Shown one piece after another: positions 38,416-50,952 of a stretch of DNA of 64,000 nucleotides; within the stretch, counting starts at the first letter, position 1, and the number at the start of each line of letters is the position of its first letter. The stretch lies in assembly GCF_017876405.1 (NCBI RefSeq), contig NZ_JAGINW010000001.1, positions 1,315,203 through 1,379,202 of the forward strand. Reading direction: 5' to 3'. Position numbers and translations under genes: made by a program. Source of the stretch: Kibdelosporangium banguiense. GTDB lineage: Bacteria > Actinomycetota > Actinomycetes > Mycobacteriales > Pseudonocardiaceae. Below the pieces are notes generated by a model. It saw nothing but the letters and a program-made list of their open reading frames with translations, had not been told where the DNA came from and did no database searches.

Positions 38416-39414
38416 CTACGGAACTACGACCTGCGCCTCCGCGAAATGGCAGGCGCTCGGGTGCCCCGCCACCCGGGTGACAAGTTCTGGTTCCTGTTCT
38501 GCGCAGATATCCTGCGCCTTCCAGCACCGTGTGCGGAACCGACATCCGGAGGGTGGATTGATCGGACTTGGTACGTCACCGGTCAATCGGATGATCTCCC
38601 GGCGGCCACGCAACTGCGGATCGGGCACGGGCACGGCCGACAGCAACGCCTGCGTGTACGGATGCGACGGCTGGCCGTAAATTTCGTCCTCTGTACCGAT
38701 TTCGACAACTTTGCCCAGGTACATCACCGCGACCCGGTCGGAAAGGTGCCGGACCACCGACAGATCGTGTGCGATGAACACATAGGACAGTCCGAGGTCA
38801 CGCTGCAACTCGCCGAGCAGGTTCATCACCTGCGCCTGGATGGAGACGTCCAATGCGGACACCGGCTCGTCGCAGATGATCACTTTGGGGCGCAGGGCGA
38901 GCGCCCGGGCGATCCCGATGCGCTGGCGCTGGCCGCCGGAGAACTGGTGCGGGTACCGGTTGATGTGCTCGGGGTTGAGCCCGACCACGTCGAGCAGCTC
39001 CCGGACCTTGCCCTCGCGGGAACCCTTCGGCGCCACATCGGTGTGGATCTCGAACGGCTCACCGATGATGTCGCCGACGGTCATCCTCGGGTTGAGCGAG
39101 GTGTACGGGTCCTGCAGCACGATCTGGATGTCACGGCGCAGCTTGCGCAGTTCGGCGCCGCGCATCTTGAACATGTCGCGGCCCTCGAACAGCGCGGTCC
39201 CGCCGGTCGGCGGCTCAAGGCGCATCAGCACCTGGGCCAAAGTGGACTTTCCGCAGCCTGACTCGCCCACCACACCGAGGGTCTCGCCCTTGAGCAGGTC
39301 GAACGAGACGCCGTCGACCGCCTTGACGTGCCCGATCGTACGCTTGAACAGCACGCCCTGACGGACCGGGAAGTGCTTGACCAGGTCCTTGACCTGCAGG
39401 ATCGCCTCAGCCAT
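38416..39414 (-). CDS. oppF: oligopeptide ABC transporter ATP-binding protein (OppF/DppF type)
   Basis: A 332-aa ABC ATPase. Walker [10 protein letters not shown] (about residues 49-57), signature FSGGQRQR, Walker [13 protein letters not shown] and the H-loop AHDLS are complete. The C-terminal Cys-rich oligopeptide domain (CRFRTRC...C...C) is typical of OppD/F and may bind Fe-S. It overlaps oppD by 8 bases and pairs with it as a heterodimer to power peptide import. Confidence 0.94.
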   Translation of the reverse strand: MAEAILQVKDLVKHFPVRQGVLFKRTIGHVKAVDGVSFDLLKGETLGVVGESGCGKSTLAQVLMRLEPPTGGTALFEGRDMFKMRGAELRKLRRDIQIVLQDPYTSLNPRMTVGDIIGEPFEIHTDVAPKGSREGKVRELLDVVGLNPEHINRYPHQFSGGQRQRIGIARALALRPKVIICDEPVSALDVSIQAQVMNLLGELQRDLGLSYVFIAHDLSVVRHLSDRVAVMYLGKVVEIGTEDEIYGQPSHPYTQALLSAVPVPDPQLRGRREIIRLTGDVPSPINPPSGCRFRTRCWKAQDICAEQEPELVTRVAGHPSACHFAEAQVVVP

Positions 39415-40453
39415 TGCTCACCATCTCCTCGGCGAAGTGGCACGCGGAGAACCTGCCGCCGGACAGCCGGTGGAACTCCGGTACTTCCTGCTTGCAACGG
39501 TCCACCACACGCGGGCAACGCGGGTGGAACGGGCAGCCGGACGGGATGTTCGCCAGACTCGGCGGCAGCCCTTTGATCGCCGTCAGCTCCTGGCCCTTGA
39601 GGTCCATCCGGGGCAGCGACGCCAGCAGCGCCTCGGTGTAGGGATGGCCGGGATTGCGGAACAGCGAGAACACGTCGGCCTGCTCCACGATCCGGCCCGC
39701 GTACATCACCGCGATCCGGTCGGCGACCTCGGCGACCACACCGAGGTCGTGCGTGATCAGGATCAGGCCCATGTCGCGTTCCTGCTGCAGGTCGCGCAGC
39801 AGGTCCATGATCTGGGCCTGCACGGTGACATCCAGCGCGGTGGTGGGCTCGTCGGCGATCAGCAGCTCCGGGTCGAGCGCGAGCGACATCGCGATCATCG
39901 CGCGCTGCCGCATACCGCCGGAGAACTCATGCGGATAGTTACGCACCCGGCCCTTGGCGTTCGGGATCTTGACCAGGTCGAGCAGCTCGACCGCGGCCTT
40001 GCGGGCGTCGGCCTTGGAGAGCCCCCGGCGGACCTTGAGCTGCTCCTCGATCTGGAATCCCACGGTGAACACCGGGTTCAGCGCGGAGAGCGCGTCCTGG
40101 AAGATCATCGCGATGCCTTCGCCGCGGACCTCCATCCGCCGCTGCGGCTTGGCCTTGAGCAGGTCCTCGCCGTGAAACTTCACCTCGCCGCCGAGAACCA
40201 CCGCGGGCGGCGTGTCCAGGATGCCCATGATCGTCTGCGCGGTGACGCTCTTGCCGGAGCCGGATTCGCCCAGCACGGCAAGCGTCTCACCGGCGTTGAC
40301 GTGATACGAGACTCCGTTGAGGACACTCGCGACCCCGTCGCCGGTCCGGAACTCCACCCGCAGGTCGTTGACCTCCAGCAGCGGCGCGGTGTCCGACCGG
40401 GCCTCGTCTGACACCACGAACTCGCCCTTTTCTCCGTCGTACACTGTGGACAT
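39407..40453 (-). CDS. oppD: oligopeptide ABC transporter ATP-binding protein (OppD/DppD type)
   Basis: A 348-aa ABC ATPase with Walker A GESGSGKS, signature FSGGMRQR, Walker [14 protein letters not shown]-loop THDLG and the C-terminal cysteine cluster (CPFHPRC...C...C). ATG 40453 follows a GGTGA ribosome site that overlaps the oppC stop; GTG 40462 would overlap that stop instead. It is the partner of the downstream OppF. Confidence 0.94.
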   Translation of the reverse strand: MSTVYDGEKGEFVVSDEARSDTAPLLEVNDLRVEFRTGDGVASVLNGVSYHVNAGETLAVLGESGSGKSVTAQTIMGILDTPPAVVLGGEVKFHGEDLLKAKPQRRMEVRGEGIAMIFQDALSALNPVFTVGFQIEEQLKVRRGLSKADARKAAVELLDLVKIPNAKGRVRNYPHEFSGGMRQRAMIAMSLALDPELLIADEPTTALDVTVQAQIMDLLRDLQQERDMGLILITHDLGVVAEVADRIAVMYAGRIVEQADVFSLFRNPGHPYTEALLASLPRMDLKGQELTAIKGLPPSLANIPSGCPFHPRCPRVVDRCKQEVPEFHRLSGGRFSACHFAEEMVSNG

Positions 40454-40458
40454 TCGAT

Positions 40459-41433
40459 TCACCGTGACTTCGGGTCGAGGGCGTCGCGCACCGCGTCGCC
40501 GAGCATGACGAACGCCAGCACCGTGATGGTCACCAGGGCGGCTGGGAACAGCAGCTCGTGCGGTGAGGTCTGCACGTAGTCCTTGGCGTCGTTGATCATT
40601 ACGCCCCAGGACACGACCGGTGGCCGCACCCCGATGCCCAGATAGGCCAGCGTCGCCTCGACACCGATGAACGCGCCGAGCGCGATGGTGGCGTAGACGA
40701 GCACCGGCGCCACGGTGTTGGGGAACATGTGCCGGAAGATGATCCGCGGCGTACTCGCGCCCAGCGCCCGCGCCGCCTTCACGTAGTCCAACTGCTTGGC
40801 CACGATCGTCGCCGAACGCATGATGCGCATGGACACCGGCCACGACAGCACCGCGATCGAGAGCACCACCTGAATCACGATCGTGGCCTCACCGGGACTG
40901 GTGCCCGGCGGGTTGAGCGTGGTCAGGATGACGATCGCGCCGAGCACGAACGGCAGTCCGGCGAAGATGTCACCGAACCGGGAGATGAACGAGTCGGTCA
41001 GCCTGCCGTAGAAGCCGGCGATGATGCCCATCAGCGAGCCGATGATCACCGTGAGGATCGTCGCGAGGAGGCCGACCAGCAGCGACGCCCGTGCGCCGTG
41101 CATGGCACGGGCCCAGATGTCGTAGCCCTGGAAGGAATAGCCGAACCAGGCGTCGCCGTTGGGCGGCTGGCTCTGCAGGTCCAGGTTGTTCCAGTCGGCC
41201 AGCTTGGACGTGAAAATACTGGGGAACAACGCCATCAGCACGATGAAGACGATGATCACACCGGAGATGTAGAACATCGGCTTGCGGCGCAACTGCGCCC
41301 ACGCGTCGCCCCACAGGCTGCGGGGCTTTCGCTGCCGCTGCGCGGAGTCGTCAACGGCAGCCAGGTCAGTGGCCTCGTGGCTGGCGAAGTCCTCCAGCGC
41401 CGGGCCGCCGCCGACGGAGCCGGGGTCAGTCAT
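40459..41433 (-). CDS. oppC: oligopeptide ABC transporter permease (OppC/DppC type)
   Basis: A 324-aa inner-membrane permease with a cytosolic N-terminus, a first helix (about residues 53-72), a periplasmic-side loop and five further helices. The EAA-type coupling loop is ARALGASTPRIIFRHMFPN (about 225-243). It overlaps oppB by 8 bases and forms the peptide channel with it. Confidence 0.94.
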   Translation of the reverse strand: MTDPGSVGGGPALEDFASHEATDLAAVDDSAQRQRKPRSLWGDAWAQLRRKPMFYISGVIIVFIVLMALFPSIFTSKLADWNNLDLQSQPPNGDAWFGYSFQGYDIWARAMHGARASLLVGLLATILTVIIGSLMGIIAGFYGRLTDSFISRFGDIFAGLPFVLGAIVILTTLNPPGTSPGEATIVIQVVLSIAVLSWPVSMRIMRSATIVAKQLDYVKAARALGASTPRIIFRHMFPNTVAPVLVYATIALGAFIGVEATLAYLGIGVRPPVVSWGVMINDAKDYVQTSPHELLFPAALVTITVLAFVMLGDAVRDALDPKSR

Positions 41434-42352
41434 ATCGGATCCTCGGGTCGAGAACGGCGTAGAGCAAGTCGACGATCAAGCTCATGATCAAGTACACCAG
41501 CACGAGCAGCACCACGATCGTGGTGACCATGAAGCCCTCTTTGTCCGCGATACTGCGGAAGATCAGGCCGCCGATGCCGTGGATGTTGAACACGCCCTCG
41601 GTCACGATCGCCCCGCCCATCAGCGAACCAAGGTCCGTGCCGAGGAACGTGATGACCGGGATGGCCGAGTTGCGCAGCAGGTGCACGCCGACCACGCGGC
41701 GGGTGGGCTGGCCCTTGGCGATCGCGGTGCGCACGAAGTCCGCGCGTCTGTTCTCCGCGATACTGGTGCGGGTGAGCCTGGTGATGTAGGCCATCGAGAT
41801 GCTGCCGACCACGAAGCCGGGCACGATCAGCTCGCCCCATGTCGCTTCGGACGACACCGTCGGTTCGATGATGCCCCACTCGTTGCCCAGCACGATCTGC
41901 AGGATCGAACCGGTCACGAACACCGGCAGCGAGATCAGGAACAGTGTCGAGACCAGCACCAGGTTGTCCAGGAAACCCTTGCCCCGCAGACCGGTCAGCA
42001 CACCGGCGGTGACACCGATGACGATCTGGATCAGCAGCGCGATCAGCGCCAGCCGGACCGTGATCGGGTAGGCGTTGCCGATCAGCTCGCCGATCGAGTT
42101 GCCGTTGAAGGTCTGGCCGAAGTCGCCGGTGAACACCTTCCCGAGGTACCCGAAGTACTGCAGGATAAGCGGGTCGTCCAGGCCGTACTTCACGGTCATC
42201 GCGTCGACGAAGTCCTGCGGGCACTGCCGGTCGCCGCATTTGCCTGCGAACGGGTCACCCGGAACCGCCCAGACCAGCGTGTAGATCAGAAACGTCGTCC
42301 CGAGGAAGACCGGGATGAACTGCAATAGGCGTCGCAGCACATAGCGACCCAT
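41426..42352 (-). CDS. oppB: oligopeptide ABC transporter permease (OppB/DppB type)
   Basis: A 308-aa permease of six helices beginning MGRYVLRRLLQFIPVFLG, with the usual large extracytoplasmic loop after helix 1 and the coupling loop FVRTAIAKGQPTRRVVGVHL. The loop carries two cysteines (GKCGDRQCPQ) common in actinobacterial DppB. It lies 83 bases after the binding-protein gene, separated by a hairpin. Confidence 0.94.
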   Translation of the reverse strand: MGRYVLRRLLQFIPVFLGTTFLIYTLVWAVPGDPFAGKCGDRQCPQDFVDAMTVKYGLDDPLILQYFGYLGKVFTGDFGQTFNGNSIGELIGNAYPITVRLALIALLIQIVIGVTAGVLTGLRGKGFLDNLVLVSTLFLISLPVFVTGSILQIVLGNEWGIIEPTVSSEATWGELIVPGFVVGSISMAYITRLTRTSIAENRRADFVRTAIAKGQPTRRVVGVHLLRNSAIPVITFLGTDLGSLMGGAIVTEGVFNIHGIGGLIFRSIADKEGFMVTTIVVLLVLVYLIMSLIVDLLYAVLDPRIRYD

Positions 42353-42390
42353 GCGTCCACTCCTAAGTGGTGGGAGCTAAACCGCCAAGA

Positions 42391-42419
42391 GGCCCTGTCC
42401 GAGAGTTCCGGACAGGGCC
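42391..42419 (-). terminator. intercistronic hairpin between binding-protein and permease genes
   Basis: An 11-bp stem (42391-42401 and 42409-42419) with a 7-base loop and no T run. Such structures between a solute-binding protein gene and its permeases usually attenuate read-through or protect the upstream mRNA, so the binding protein is made in excess. Confidence 0.75.
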
Positions 42420-42435
42420 CGATTGGCCGCGAATG

Positions 42436-44100
42436 CTACTTGACGACTACCGACGAATATTCAAGCTGGCGCTTGAAGTTGAGCTGGGCGGCGGACAGCT
42501 TCTTGGAGCGGGCGCCGATGCCCTTCTCGACCCAGGTCGGGATCTTGGGCAGCTCCTTGATGGCCAGCTTCGAGGCCTGCTGGTACAGCTTGATCGACGC
42601 GGCCTTGTCGGCCGTGGTGCCTGCCTGCTCGAGCAGCTTGTCGACCTCGGGGTTGGAGTACTTGGCGTCGTTGGACGAGCCACCGGTCTTCACGATCGGG
42701 ACCAGGAAGTTCTCGATCGACGGGTAGTCCGCGGACCAGTCGGACCGGCTCAGGCCGGTCAGCTGGCGGCCGTTGACGACCTGACGGAACTGGCCGAAGT
42801 TCGTGGCCGGCAGGAACTCACACTCGGCGCCCAGCGCGTTCTTGATGCTGTTGCACGCGGCCTCCAGCGGCTCCTTGCGGCCACCGTCGGCGTTGGACAT
42901 GATCGTGATCTTGCCGGGGAAGCTGCCCTTCACGGTGTCCCACAGCGCCTTGGCCTTGGCCGGGTCGTAGACACAGGCCTCGCCACAGGTGCCCTTCTCG
43001 TAGCCCTCGATGCCTTCCGGCACCAGGCCGTCGGCCGGGACGTACGTGCCCTGCAGCACGGTCTTGGTGATCTGCTCACGGTTGATCGCCATCGAGATGG
43101 CCTTGCGCACGTCCGGGTTCTTGTACGCCGGGACGTACTCCGGCACGGCCAGCGCGCTGACCGACAGCAGGTTGGCCTTCAGCACCTGGTCGCCCAGGTC
43201 CTTCTCGTACTTGCCACCGGCCTTGGCTGACGGCGGCAGGGCCTCCATGAAGTCCAGGTTGTCCGACAGCAGGTCCTTGTAGGCGGCTTCCTGCGCGGCG
43301 TAGATCTTGATCGTCAGGTCCTTGAAGTTGACCTTCTTCGTGCCGCTGTAGTCATCGAAGCGGGTGAGCTTGATGTCCGTGTTGGGCGTACGCGAGACGA
43401 ACTTCAGCGGGCCGTTGCCGATCGGGGCCTTGGCGAAGCCCTCCGGGTCGGCGAAGAACTTGTCCGGCAGCGGCGCGAACGGGGTGTAGCCGATCTTCGA
43501 CGGGAACACCGAGAACGGGCCGTTGAGGGTGACCTCGAAGGTCAGGTCGTCGACGACCTTCAGGCCGGACATCTTGTCGGTCGCGGGGGCTGGCGCCTTC
43601 TGCGGGCCGCTCGGGCCGTCCGGGTCCTCGGTGTGGACGTCCTTGTAGCCCTGGATGTCCTCGAAGAAGGACGCCGCGAGCTGCGCGTTCTTGGAGTTGG
43701 CGCCCCAGTTCCAGGCGTCGACGAAGTTCTTGGCCTTGACCTCGGTCCCGTCGTGGAACTTGAAGCCCTTCTTGAGCTTGATCGTCCAGACCTTGGAGTC
43801 CGGGGACTGGATCGACTCGGCCACCTCGTTGTAGGTGGCGCCGTCCTCGGGCTTGAACCCGACCAGCTTCGAGTAGATCGCCTCCTGCATCTTCGCGCTA
43901 CCGGCGTCGGTGGCGTTTGCCGGCAGCATGTCCGTCTCCGGCTCCGTGCCGTAGATCGAGAGCGCACCGTTCGTGTTGCCGCTACCAGCGTTCGGTGTGT
44001 TGCTCGTGCTCGTGCCGCTGCCGCCGCTTCCGCATGCCGACAGGGCCAGCGCGAGCGCCAACGGCGTCGCCGTCAGCACCACCAGCCGTGGTTTGCGCAT
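42436..44100 (-). CDS. oppA: oligopeptide-binding lipoprotein (OppA/DppA, SBP family 5)
   Basis: A 554-aa lipoprotein with lipobox LSAC (signal cleaved before about Cys24) followed by a Gly/Ser/Thr linker and a family 5 solute-binding domain. Family features include the YSKLVGFKPEDG, WTIKLKKGFKFHDGTEVKA and FVSRTPNTDIKLTRFDDY segments. It captures peptides outside the membrane for OppBCDF and is the first gene of the seven-gene transporter-protease operon. ATG 44100 has a GGAGG 5 bases upstream. Confidence 0.94.
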   Translation of the reverse strand: MRKPRLVVLTATPLALALALSACGSGGSGTSTSNTPNAGSGNTNGALSIYGTEPETDMLPANATDAGSAKMQEAIYSKLVGFKPEDGATYNEVAESIQSPDSKVWTIKLKKGFKFHDGTEVKAKNFVDAWNWGANSKNAQLAASFFEDIQGYKDVHTEDPDGPSGPQKAPAPATDKMSGLKVVDDLTFEVTLNGPFSVFPSKIGYTPFAPLPDKFFADPEGFAKAPIGNGPLKFVSRTPNTDIKLTRFDDYSGTKKVNFKDLTIKIYAAQEAAYKDLLSDNLDFMEALPPSAKAGGKYEKDLGDQVLKANLLSVSALAVPEYVPAYKNPDVRKAISMAINREQITKTVLQGTYVPADGLVPEGIEGYEKGTCGEACVYDPAKAKALWDTVKGSFPGKITIMSNADGGRKEPLEAACNSIKNALGAECEFLPATNFGQFRQVVNGRQLTGLSRSDWSADYPSIENFLVPIVKTGGSSNDAKYSNPEVDKLLEQAGTTADKAASIKLYQQASKLAIKELPKIPTWVEKGIGARSKKLSAAQLNFKRQLEYSSVVVK

Positions 44101-44241
44101 GTGACTCCTCCAGTACCAACCTGCATCAGATCCCGCAGTGTGAGAGGACGTTAACTGGACCGCGGCTGGGCACGTAGTCACAAAGGCGTCACGATGTGAG
44201 CCAATTACTCCGATTGGGGGAGGTCGAAAGTTCCGAACACC

Positions 44242-45186
44242 TCAGAGTTGGGACAGGGCAATACCGTCCAGAATGTCGTGTTCACTGACGGTGAGTTCCT
44301 GGATGTGCGGCAGCTGTTCGGCGAGCACCTGGAAGATCAGCGAACCGCCCGCGATGACGTCCACCCGGCCCGGGTGGATGACCGGGATCGCGGCCCGCTC
44401 GTCGTGATTCAGCTTGAGCAGCCGGTCGCTCGTGGCGGCGATCGTCTCGCGCGACACCCGTGACAGGTGGATGGCCTCGGAGTCGTACTGCGGCAGATCC
44501 AGAGCGATGGCGCCCATCGTCGTGGCTGTCCCGGCGACCCCGATCCACGTCTTGGCCTCGGCCACCGGGACGACGTCGAAGGCCTGCTGGAGGACCTGTG
44601 TGGCGAGTTCTCGCCCGGCAGCGATCTCATCGATCGTGGGCGGATCGCTTTTCAGGCAACGCTCGGTGATCCGGACACAGCCGATGTCGGTCGACTTGGC
44701 CGCCTTGGGCGTCGCCTTCACACCGTCCCACGTGCCCAGGACCAGCTCGGTGGAACCGCCGCCGACGTCGACGACCAGGAACGGGCCGTCATCCGGGTCG
44801 AGGTCACCGACCGCCCCGGTGAACGACAGCGTGGCCTCCTCGTCACCGGAGATCACCTCGGCCGGTACGCCCAGCACCGACCGGGTCATGTCGAAGAAGT
44901 CGTCCCGGTTGCTCGCGTCACGCGTCGCGGACGTCGCAACCATGCGCACGCTCTCCGCGCCCTTACGCCGCAGGATCGCCGTGTAGTCCGCGAGCGCCAC
45001 CCGCGTGCGTTCCAAGGCCTCCGGGTTGAGCATCCCGGTGGCGTCCACGCCCTGGCCGAGCCGGACGACCCGTTGCTCGCGGTGGACGTCACGCAGCCAC
45101 GATGTGCCGTCATCGCGCTTGGTCACGTCCGCGACGAGCAAACGGATCGAGTTAGTCCCACAATCGATGGCGGCAACCCTTGGCAT
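44242..45186 (-). CDS. ppx: Ppx/GppA family exopolyphosphatase
   Basis: A 314-aa ASKHA-fold phosphatase that removes phosphate from polyphosphate or pppGpp. Family motifs are AIDCGTNSIRLLVAD at the N-terminus, ATSATRDASNRDDF, SGDEEATLSF, VVDVGGGSTELV and the C-terminal AGGSLIF. The length (about 310 aa) is that of the short actinobacterial forms (mycobacterial Ppx1/Ppx2). It lies 19 bases after the lytic transglycosylase gene, with which it may be cotranscribed. Confidence 0.93.
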   Translation of the reverse strand: MPRVAAIDCGTNSIRLLVADVTKRDDGTSWLRDVHREQRVVRLGQGVDATGMLNPEALERTRVALADYTAILRRKGAESVRMVATSATRDASNRDDFFDMTRSVLGVPAEVISGDEEATLSFTGAVGDLDPDDGPFLVVDVGGGSTELVLGTWDGVKATPKAAKSTDIGCVRITERCLKSDPPTIDEIAAGRELATQVLQQAFDVVPVAEAKTWIGVAGTATTMGAIALDLPQYDSEAIHLSRVSRETIAATSDRLLKLNHDERAAIPVIHPGRVDVIAGGSLIFQVLAEQLPHIQELTVSEHDILDGIALSQL

Positions 45187-45205
45187 GCCGCCAATCTACT
45201 AGGGC

Positions 45206-46489
45206 TTAGTTGCTTGGCTTGGGATCCGGCTTGCACGGGTCGGGCGGCACCGGCGCACCCTGGGGAACCGGCCCGTCCGGCGCCGCGGCCGACGAGGACG
45301 GCGACCCGGAACCCGACAACTGCGACTGCCCGGCCGATTGCCCGCTCGGCTGCGCGGACGCCGAGGTCGCGGCGCCGGACGTCGGCGTGGTGGACTCGCA
45401 CGTCGGCGGGGTGCTCGGGCGTGTCACCGACGATGCCGTCGGCTTGGGGCCGAGCGTCGGCGGATCGGCCGGGGTCGTCGAGGGCGGTGGCGGCGGTGGG
45501 GGTGGAGGTGGCGGCGGTGGGGTGGTCTGGATCGGCTCCGGCGGCGGCGGGCCGGCAGCCTGGTTCTGGGTGTCCGTCGAGCCACTGCCGGTGCCACCGG
45601 TGCCACTACCGGTTCCGGTGCCTGTTCCGAGGCCCGGCGGGATCTCGGTGACGCCCTTCGCGTACGCCTCGGCCCAGAGCAGGACCGTGGTCACGTAGCT
45701 GTCGGAGTGGTTGTAGCGGAACACCGCCTGGTAGCGCATCTGCGCATTGCTGAGGTCAACCGGACCCGCGCAGAGGTACTTCCCCGCCGCGGTCGCCGCG
45801 TCGTAGATGTTGTGCGGGTTGGAGACGCCGTCGCCGTTGCCGTCGGCCGCGTACGTCCGCCACGTGGCTGGGATGAACTGCATCGGGCCGACCGCACGGT
45901 CCCACTGCTCGTTGCCGTCGTACGTGCCGCCGTCGGTGTCGGGGATCGCGGCGAAGCCGTTGCCGTCCAGGACCGGGCCGAGGATCTTCTCGAGCGTGTT
46001 GCCCTTGGAGTCGACCTGGCCGCTGTTGCCGTGGTTGGACTCGATCCGGCCGATGCTGGCCAGCAGGGGCCAGGTCAGGTGGCAGCCGGGCATCTGGGCC
46101 GCGAGCAACTGCTCGGCCTTCTTGTAGGCGGCCAGCGACGGGCCCGGGATGCCGAGCACACCGGTCGGCACGCTCAACGGGTCGCCCGCGTTGGCCAGCG
46201 CGGCCGGGTCGGACGCCAGGCGCTGCAACTCCTGGGAGAGCTGGCTCACCTCCGGCAGCTCACCGCTGGCACCCAGGTCCTCCAGGTCGATACCGAAGAA
46301 ACCCCGGCCGAGGCCGTTGGCCAACGGGACCACCGGCCGTTCGGTCGTCCCCCAGCCCGACATGGTGTCGCCGGCCAGCGCAGCCGGCACAAGCAAGAGC
46401 AAGGCCGCCACCGCCGCGACCCCTCGCTTGCGCCGCAAAAAGCGCATGACCTTACGTCGGGCAGCCCTGTTCAAAGGCGCGAACGACAC
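45206..46489 (-). CDS. lytic transglycosylase (LpqU-type) with proline-rich tail
   Basis: A 427-aa exported wall hydrolase. A signal/anchor (about residues 20-40) precedes a SLT-type domain: LASIGRIESNHG holds the catalytic Glu, with WDRAVGPMQFIPATWRTYA and NPHNIYDAATAAGKYLC following. The last 150 residues are disordered: Gly/Thr repeats, a run of 13 prolines and Ser/Thr/Pro-rich sequence ending in PDPKPSN, probably a wall-spanning segment. GTG 46489 follows GGGGAGG; ATG 46447 is an alternative. It resembles mycobacterial LpqU, usually upstream of eno, but here lies downstream of DUF501. Confidence 0.9.
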   Translation of the reverse strand: MSFAPLNRAARRKVMRFLRRKRGVAAVAALLLLVPAALAGDTMSGWGTTERPVVPLANGLGRGFFGIDLEDLGASGELPEVSQLSQELQRLASDPAALANAGDPLSVPTGVLGIPGPSLAAYKKAEQLLAAQMPGCHLTWPLLASIGRIESNHGNSGQVDSKGNTLEKILGPVLDGNGFAAIPDTDGGTYDGNEQWDRAVGPMQFIPATWRTYAADGNGDGVSNPHNIYDAATAAGKYLCAGPVDLSNAQMRYQAVFRYNHSDSYVTTVLLWAEAYAKGVTEIPPGLGTGTGTGSGTGGTGSGSTDTQNQAAGPPPPEPIQTTPPPPPPPPPPPPPSTTPADPPTLGPKPTASSVTRPSTPPTCESTTPTSGAATSASAQPSGQSAGQSQLSGSGSPSSSAAAPDGPVPQGAPVPPDPCKPDPKPSN

Positions 46490-46626
46490 GGACCCGGCCT
46501 CCCCGGAACTCTCGACTCCTCTTGCGACCTGTGATGCCTCGGCCCCTAGCCTGCCTCATCCGAGGGGAACTTTCACGGGCCTTTGGTCTGTACGGCCGAA
46601 GTTCATAGTCATCTGACAGTTACATG

Positions 46627-47127
46627 TCATCCGTTGTTATCTGGCTGACAATCTCCAGACGGCCACCGGCCACTGATCCGTTGCAAGGTCTCGTCGCCGA
46701 ATGGATTCACACCAGGTCCGCAGGCCAGGGCATGCGCCAAGTGGACATGCAGGCACTTGACACGGCCGGGCATACCGCCTGCGCTGACCTGCGTTCCGAG
46801 CGACTCGATGGCGTCACGCTCCGCAAGGTACGAGACGTGCGCCTTCTCGTAATCGGCAGCCAGTTGGGGATCTTCCGACAGCCGCTGGGTCATTTCCTTC
46901 ATCACGCCCTCGGCCTCGAGCGTGCTGCACAGCGATGTCAGCCGCGGGCACGTGAGGTAGTAGAGCGTGGGGAACGGCGTGCCGTCCTCCAACCGTGGAC
47001 TGGTCTGCACCACCGCGGGATGACCACTCGGGCACCGGGCGGCGACCGCACGCAACGCACGGGGCTCACGGCCCAGCTGAGCCTTGACCGCGGCCCGGTC
47101 CTCGTCGGTGACTGGCTGAAACTGCAC
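46627..47127 (-). CDS. DUF501 protein
   Basis: A 166-aa protein of the DUF501 family, encoded after ftsB in most actinobacteria. It has several conserved cysteines and histidines (RCPSGHPAVV, YYLTCPRL, VKCLHVHLAH and the GVNPFGDE end) that could bind metal. Biochemical role unknown. The GTG start directly follows the ftsB stop. Confidence 0.9.
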   Translation of the reverse strand: MQFQPVTDEDRAAVKAQLGREPRALRAVAARCPSGHPAVVQTSPRLEDGTPFPTLYYLTCPRLTSLCSTLEAEGVMKEMTQRLSEDPQLAADYEKAHVSYLAERDAIESLGTQVSAGGMPGRVKCLHVHLAHALACGPGVNPFGDETLQRISGRWPSGDCQPDNNG

Positions 47128-47589
47128 CTATCTGCTCTCTGTAATCGAATTCCAGAGGGACTGGAACCACGGCTGCTCCGGGCCGGCCGGTGCGGTCGGC
47201 TGACGGCCCGACTCGACGCCCACATCACCAGGCAGCTGCACCATGTACGGCGTCTCGCCGGGCATGACGTACCGCAGCCTGCGCCGTGCCTCGGCCTGGA
47301 TCTGCGCCGGGTCGGCCAGCTGCGCCTTGCGCTCCTCCAGCCGCTGCACGAGCGCACGCCGCTCGGCCTGAAGACGTTCCTGGGCCGCGACCTCGTCCCG
47401 CTGCGACAGGTACGTACGCAGCGGGACGGCGATCGACAACGCCAACGCACACACGATCGTCGCCAGGATGGCGGCCCGCCGTGTGGTCGTCTGCCCCATG
47501 AACCCGCGCGTGAACCGGCTCCGCCGCGGGGCAGGCCGCTTGCGCGGCGCCCGCTCCGGACGCTCCTGATCGCCGCCGGGTTCAGTCAC
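47128..47589 (-). CDS. ftsB: FtsB/DivIC-family septum formation protein
   Basis: A 153-aa bitopic division protein: a basic N-terminal cytosolic part, one transmembrane helix (about residues 38-58), an extracytoplasmic coiled coil (SQRDEVAAQERLQAERRALV, about 62-95) and the RRRLRYVMPGETPY motif typical of actinobacterial DivIC. It links the FtsQ/FtsL complex to septal wall synthesis. GTG 47589 directly follows the eno stop, with GGAG inside the end of eno. Confidence 0.9.
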   Translation of the reverse strand: MTEPGGDQERPERAPRKRPAPRRSRFTRGFMGQTTTRRAAILATIVCALALSIAVPLRTYLSQRDEVAAQERLQAERRALVQRLEERKAQLADPAQIQAEARRRLRYVMPGETPYMVQLPGDVGVESGRQPTAPAGPEQPWFQSLWNSITESR

Positions 47590-50317
<2,728 letters not shown>

Positions 50318-50528
50318 ACCTCCCCTCCGCTCATCAGGGACAACACTGGCCAGGTCCGATCAACAGACCGGTACCGGCAGTTGCTCCCAGCTCTTGCCTT
50401 CTCCCCCGCCTAGACTAGTCGTGCCCGGCGATACGCCTGCTGAAGGCACGCTTTGCGGAGGTGAGATTGGTCCCGCCACCCGGACGGCAGTCGAACAACA
50501 GGCCAATGCCAAGTAACGTGACGCGATC

Positions 50529-50906
50529 ATGAGCGACATGGTGGCGGCGTTCCGGCAGGCAGAAATGCTGGTGGCCATGCGCAGACCGCTGGACGCGCTG
50601 GCCGCGCTGGCCCCGGTGCTCGAGGCCGAGGCCGACAAGCCGAGCGTGCAACTGCTGGCGGGACGGGCCTACCTGGGCTCGGCTCAGCTGCGCCGGGCGG
50701 AGGAGGCGTTCCGCAAGGTGATCGAGCTCGACCCGACCGATCACTACGCGCACTTCGCGTTGGGGCGGGCGCTGCAACGGCAAAGCCGGTTCATGGAGGC
50801 CAGACGCCAGTTCAGGCTGGCCGCGGCGATGAACCCGGTGCCGGAATACCAAGAGGCCCTCAGCGAGGTCAACGCGCGGATCGCGCTCAACGACGACGTC
50901 GGATAG
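50529..50906 (+). CDS. tetratricopeptide-repeat protein
   Basis: A 125-aa helical protein with about three TPR motifs (the best is AEEAFRKVIELDPTDHYAHF). It is a cytosolic scaffold or binding protein with no enzymatic domain. It lies alone between the TnpB gene and the phosphate island and ends in a strong bidirectional terminator. Confidence 0.88.
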   Translation: MSDMVAAFRQAEMLVAMRRPLDALAALAPVLEAEADKPSVQLLAGRAYLGSAQLRRAEEAFRKVIELDPTDHYAHFALGRALQRQSRFMEARRQFRLAAAMNPVPEYQEALSEVNARIALNDDVG

Positions 50907-50911
50907 GCAAA

Positions 50912-50938
50912 ACCGCCCCAGCGGGAGGCTGGGGCGGT
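50912..50938. terminator. bidirectional intrinsic terminator
   Basis: An 11-bp perfect GC-rich stem (50912-50922 and 50928-50938) with loop GGGAG, between the TPR gene and the convergent PstS-like gene. Confidence 0.85.
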
Positions 50939-50952
50939 CTTGTGTGAGGGCT

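Noticed and set aside
46490..46626. Possible ydaO-type riboswitch before the lytic transglycosylase gene
   Set aside because: The gap is only 137 bases and I could not find the expected conserved paired elements.
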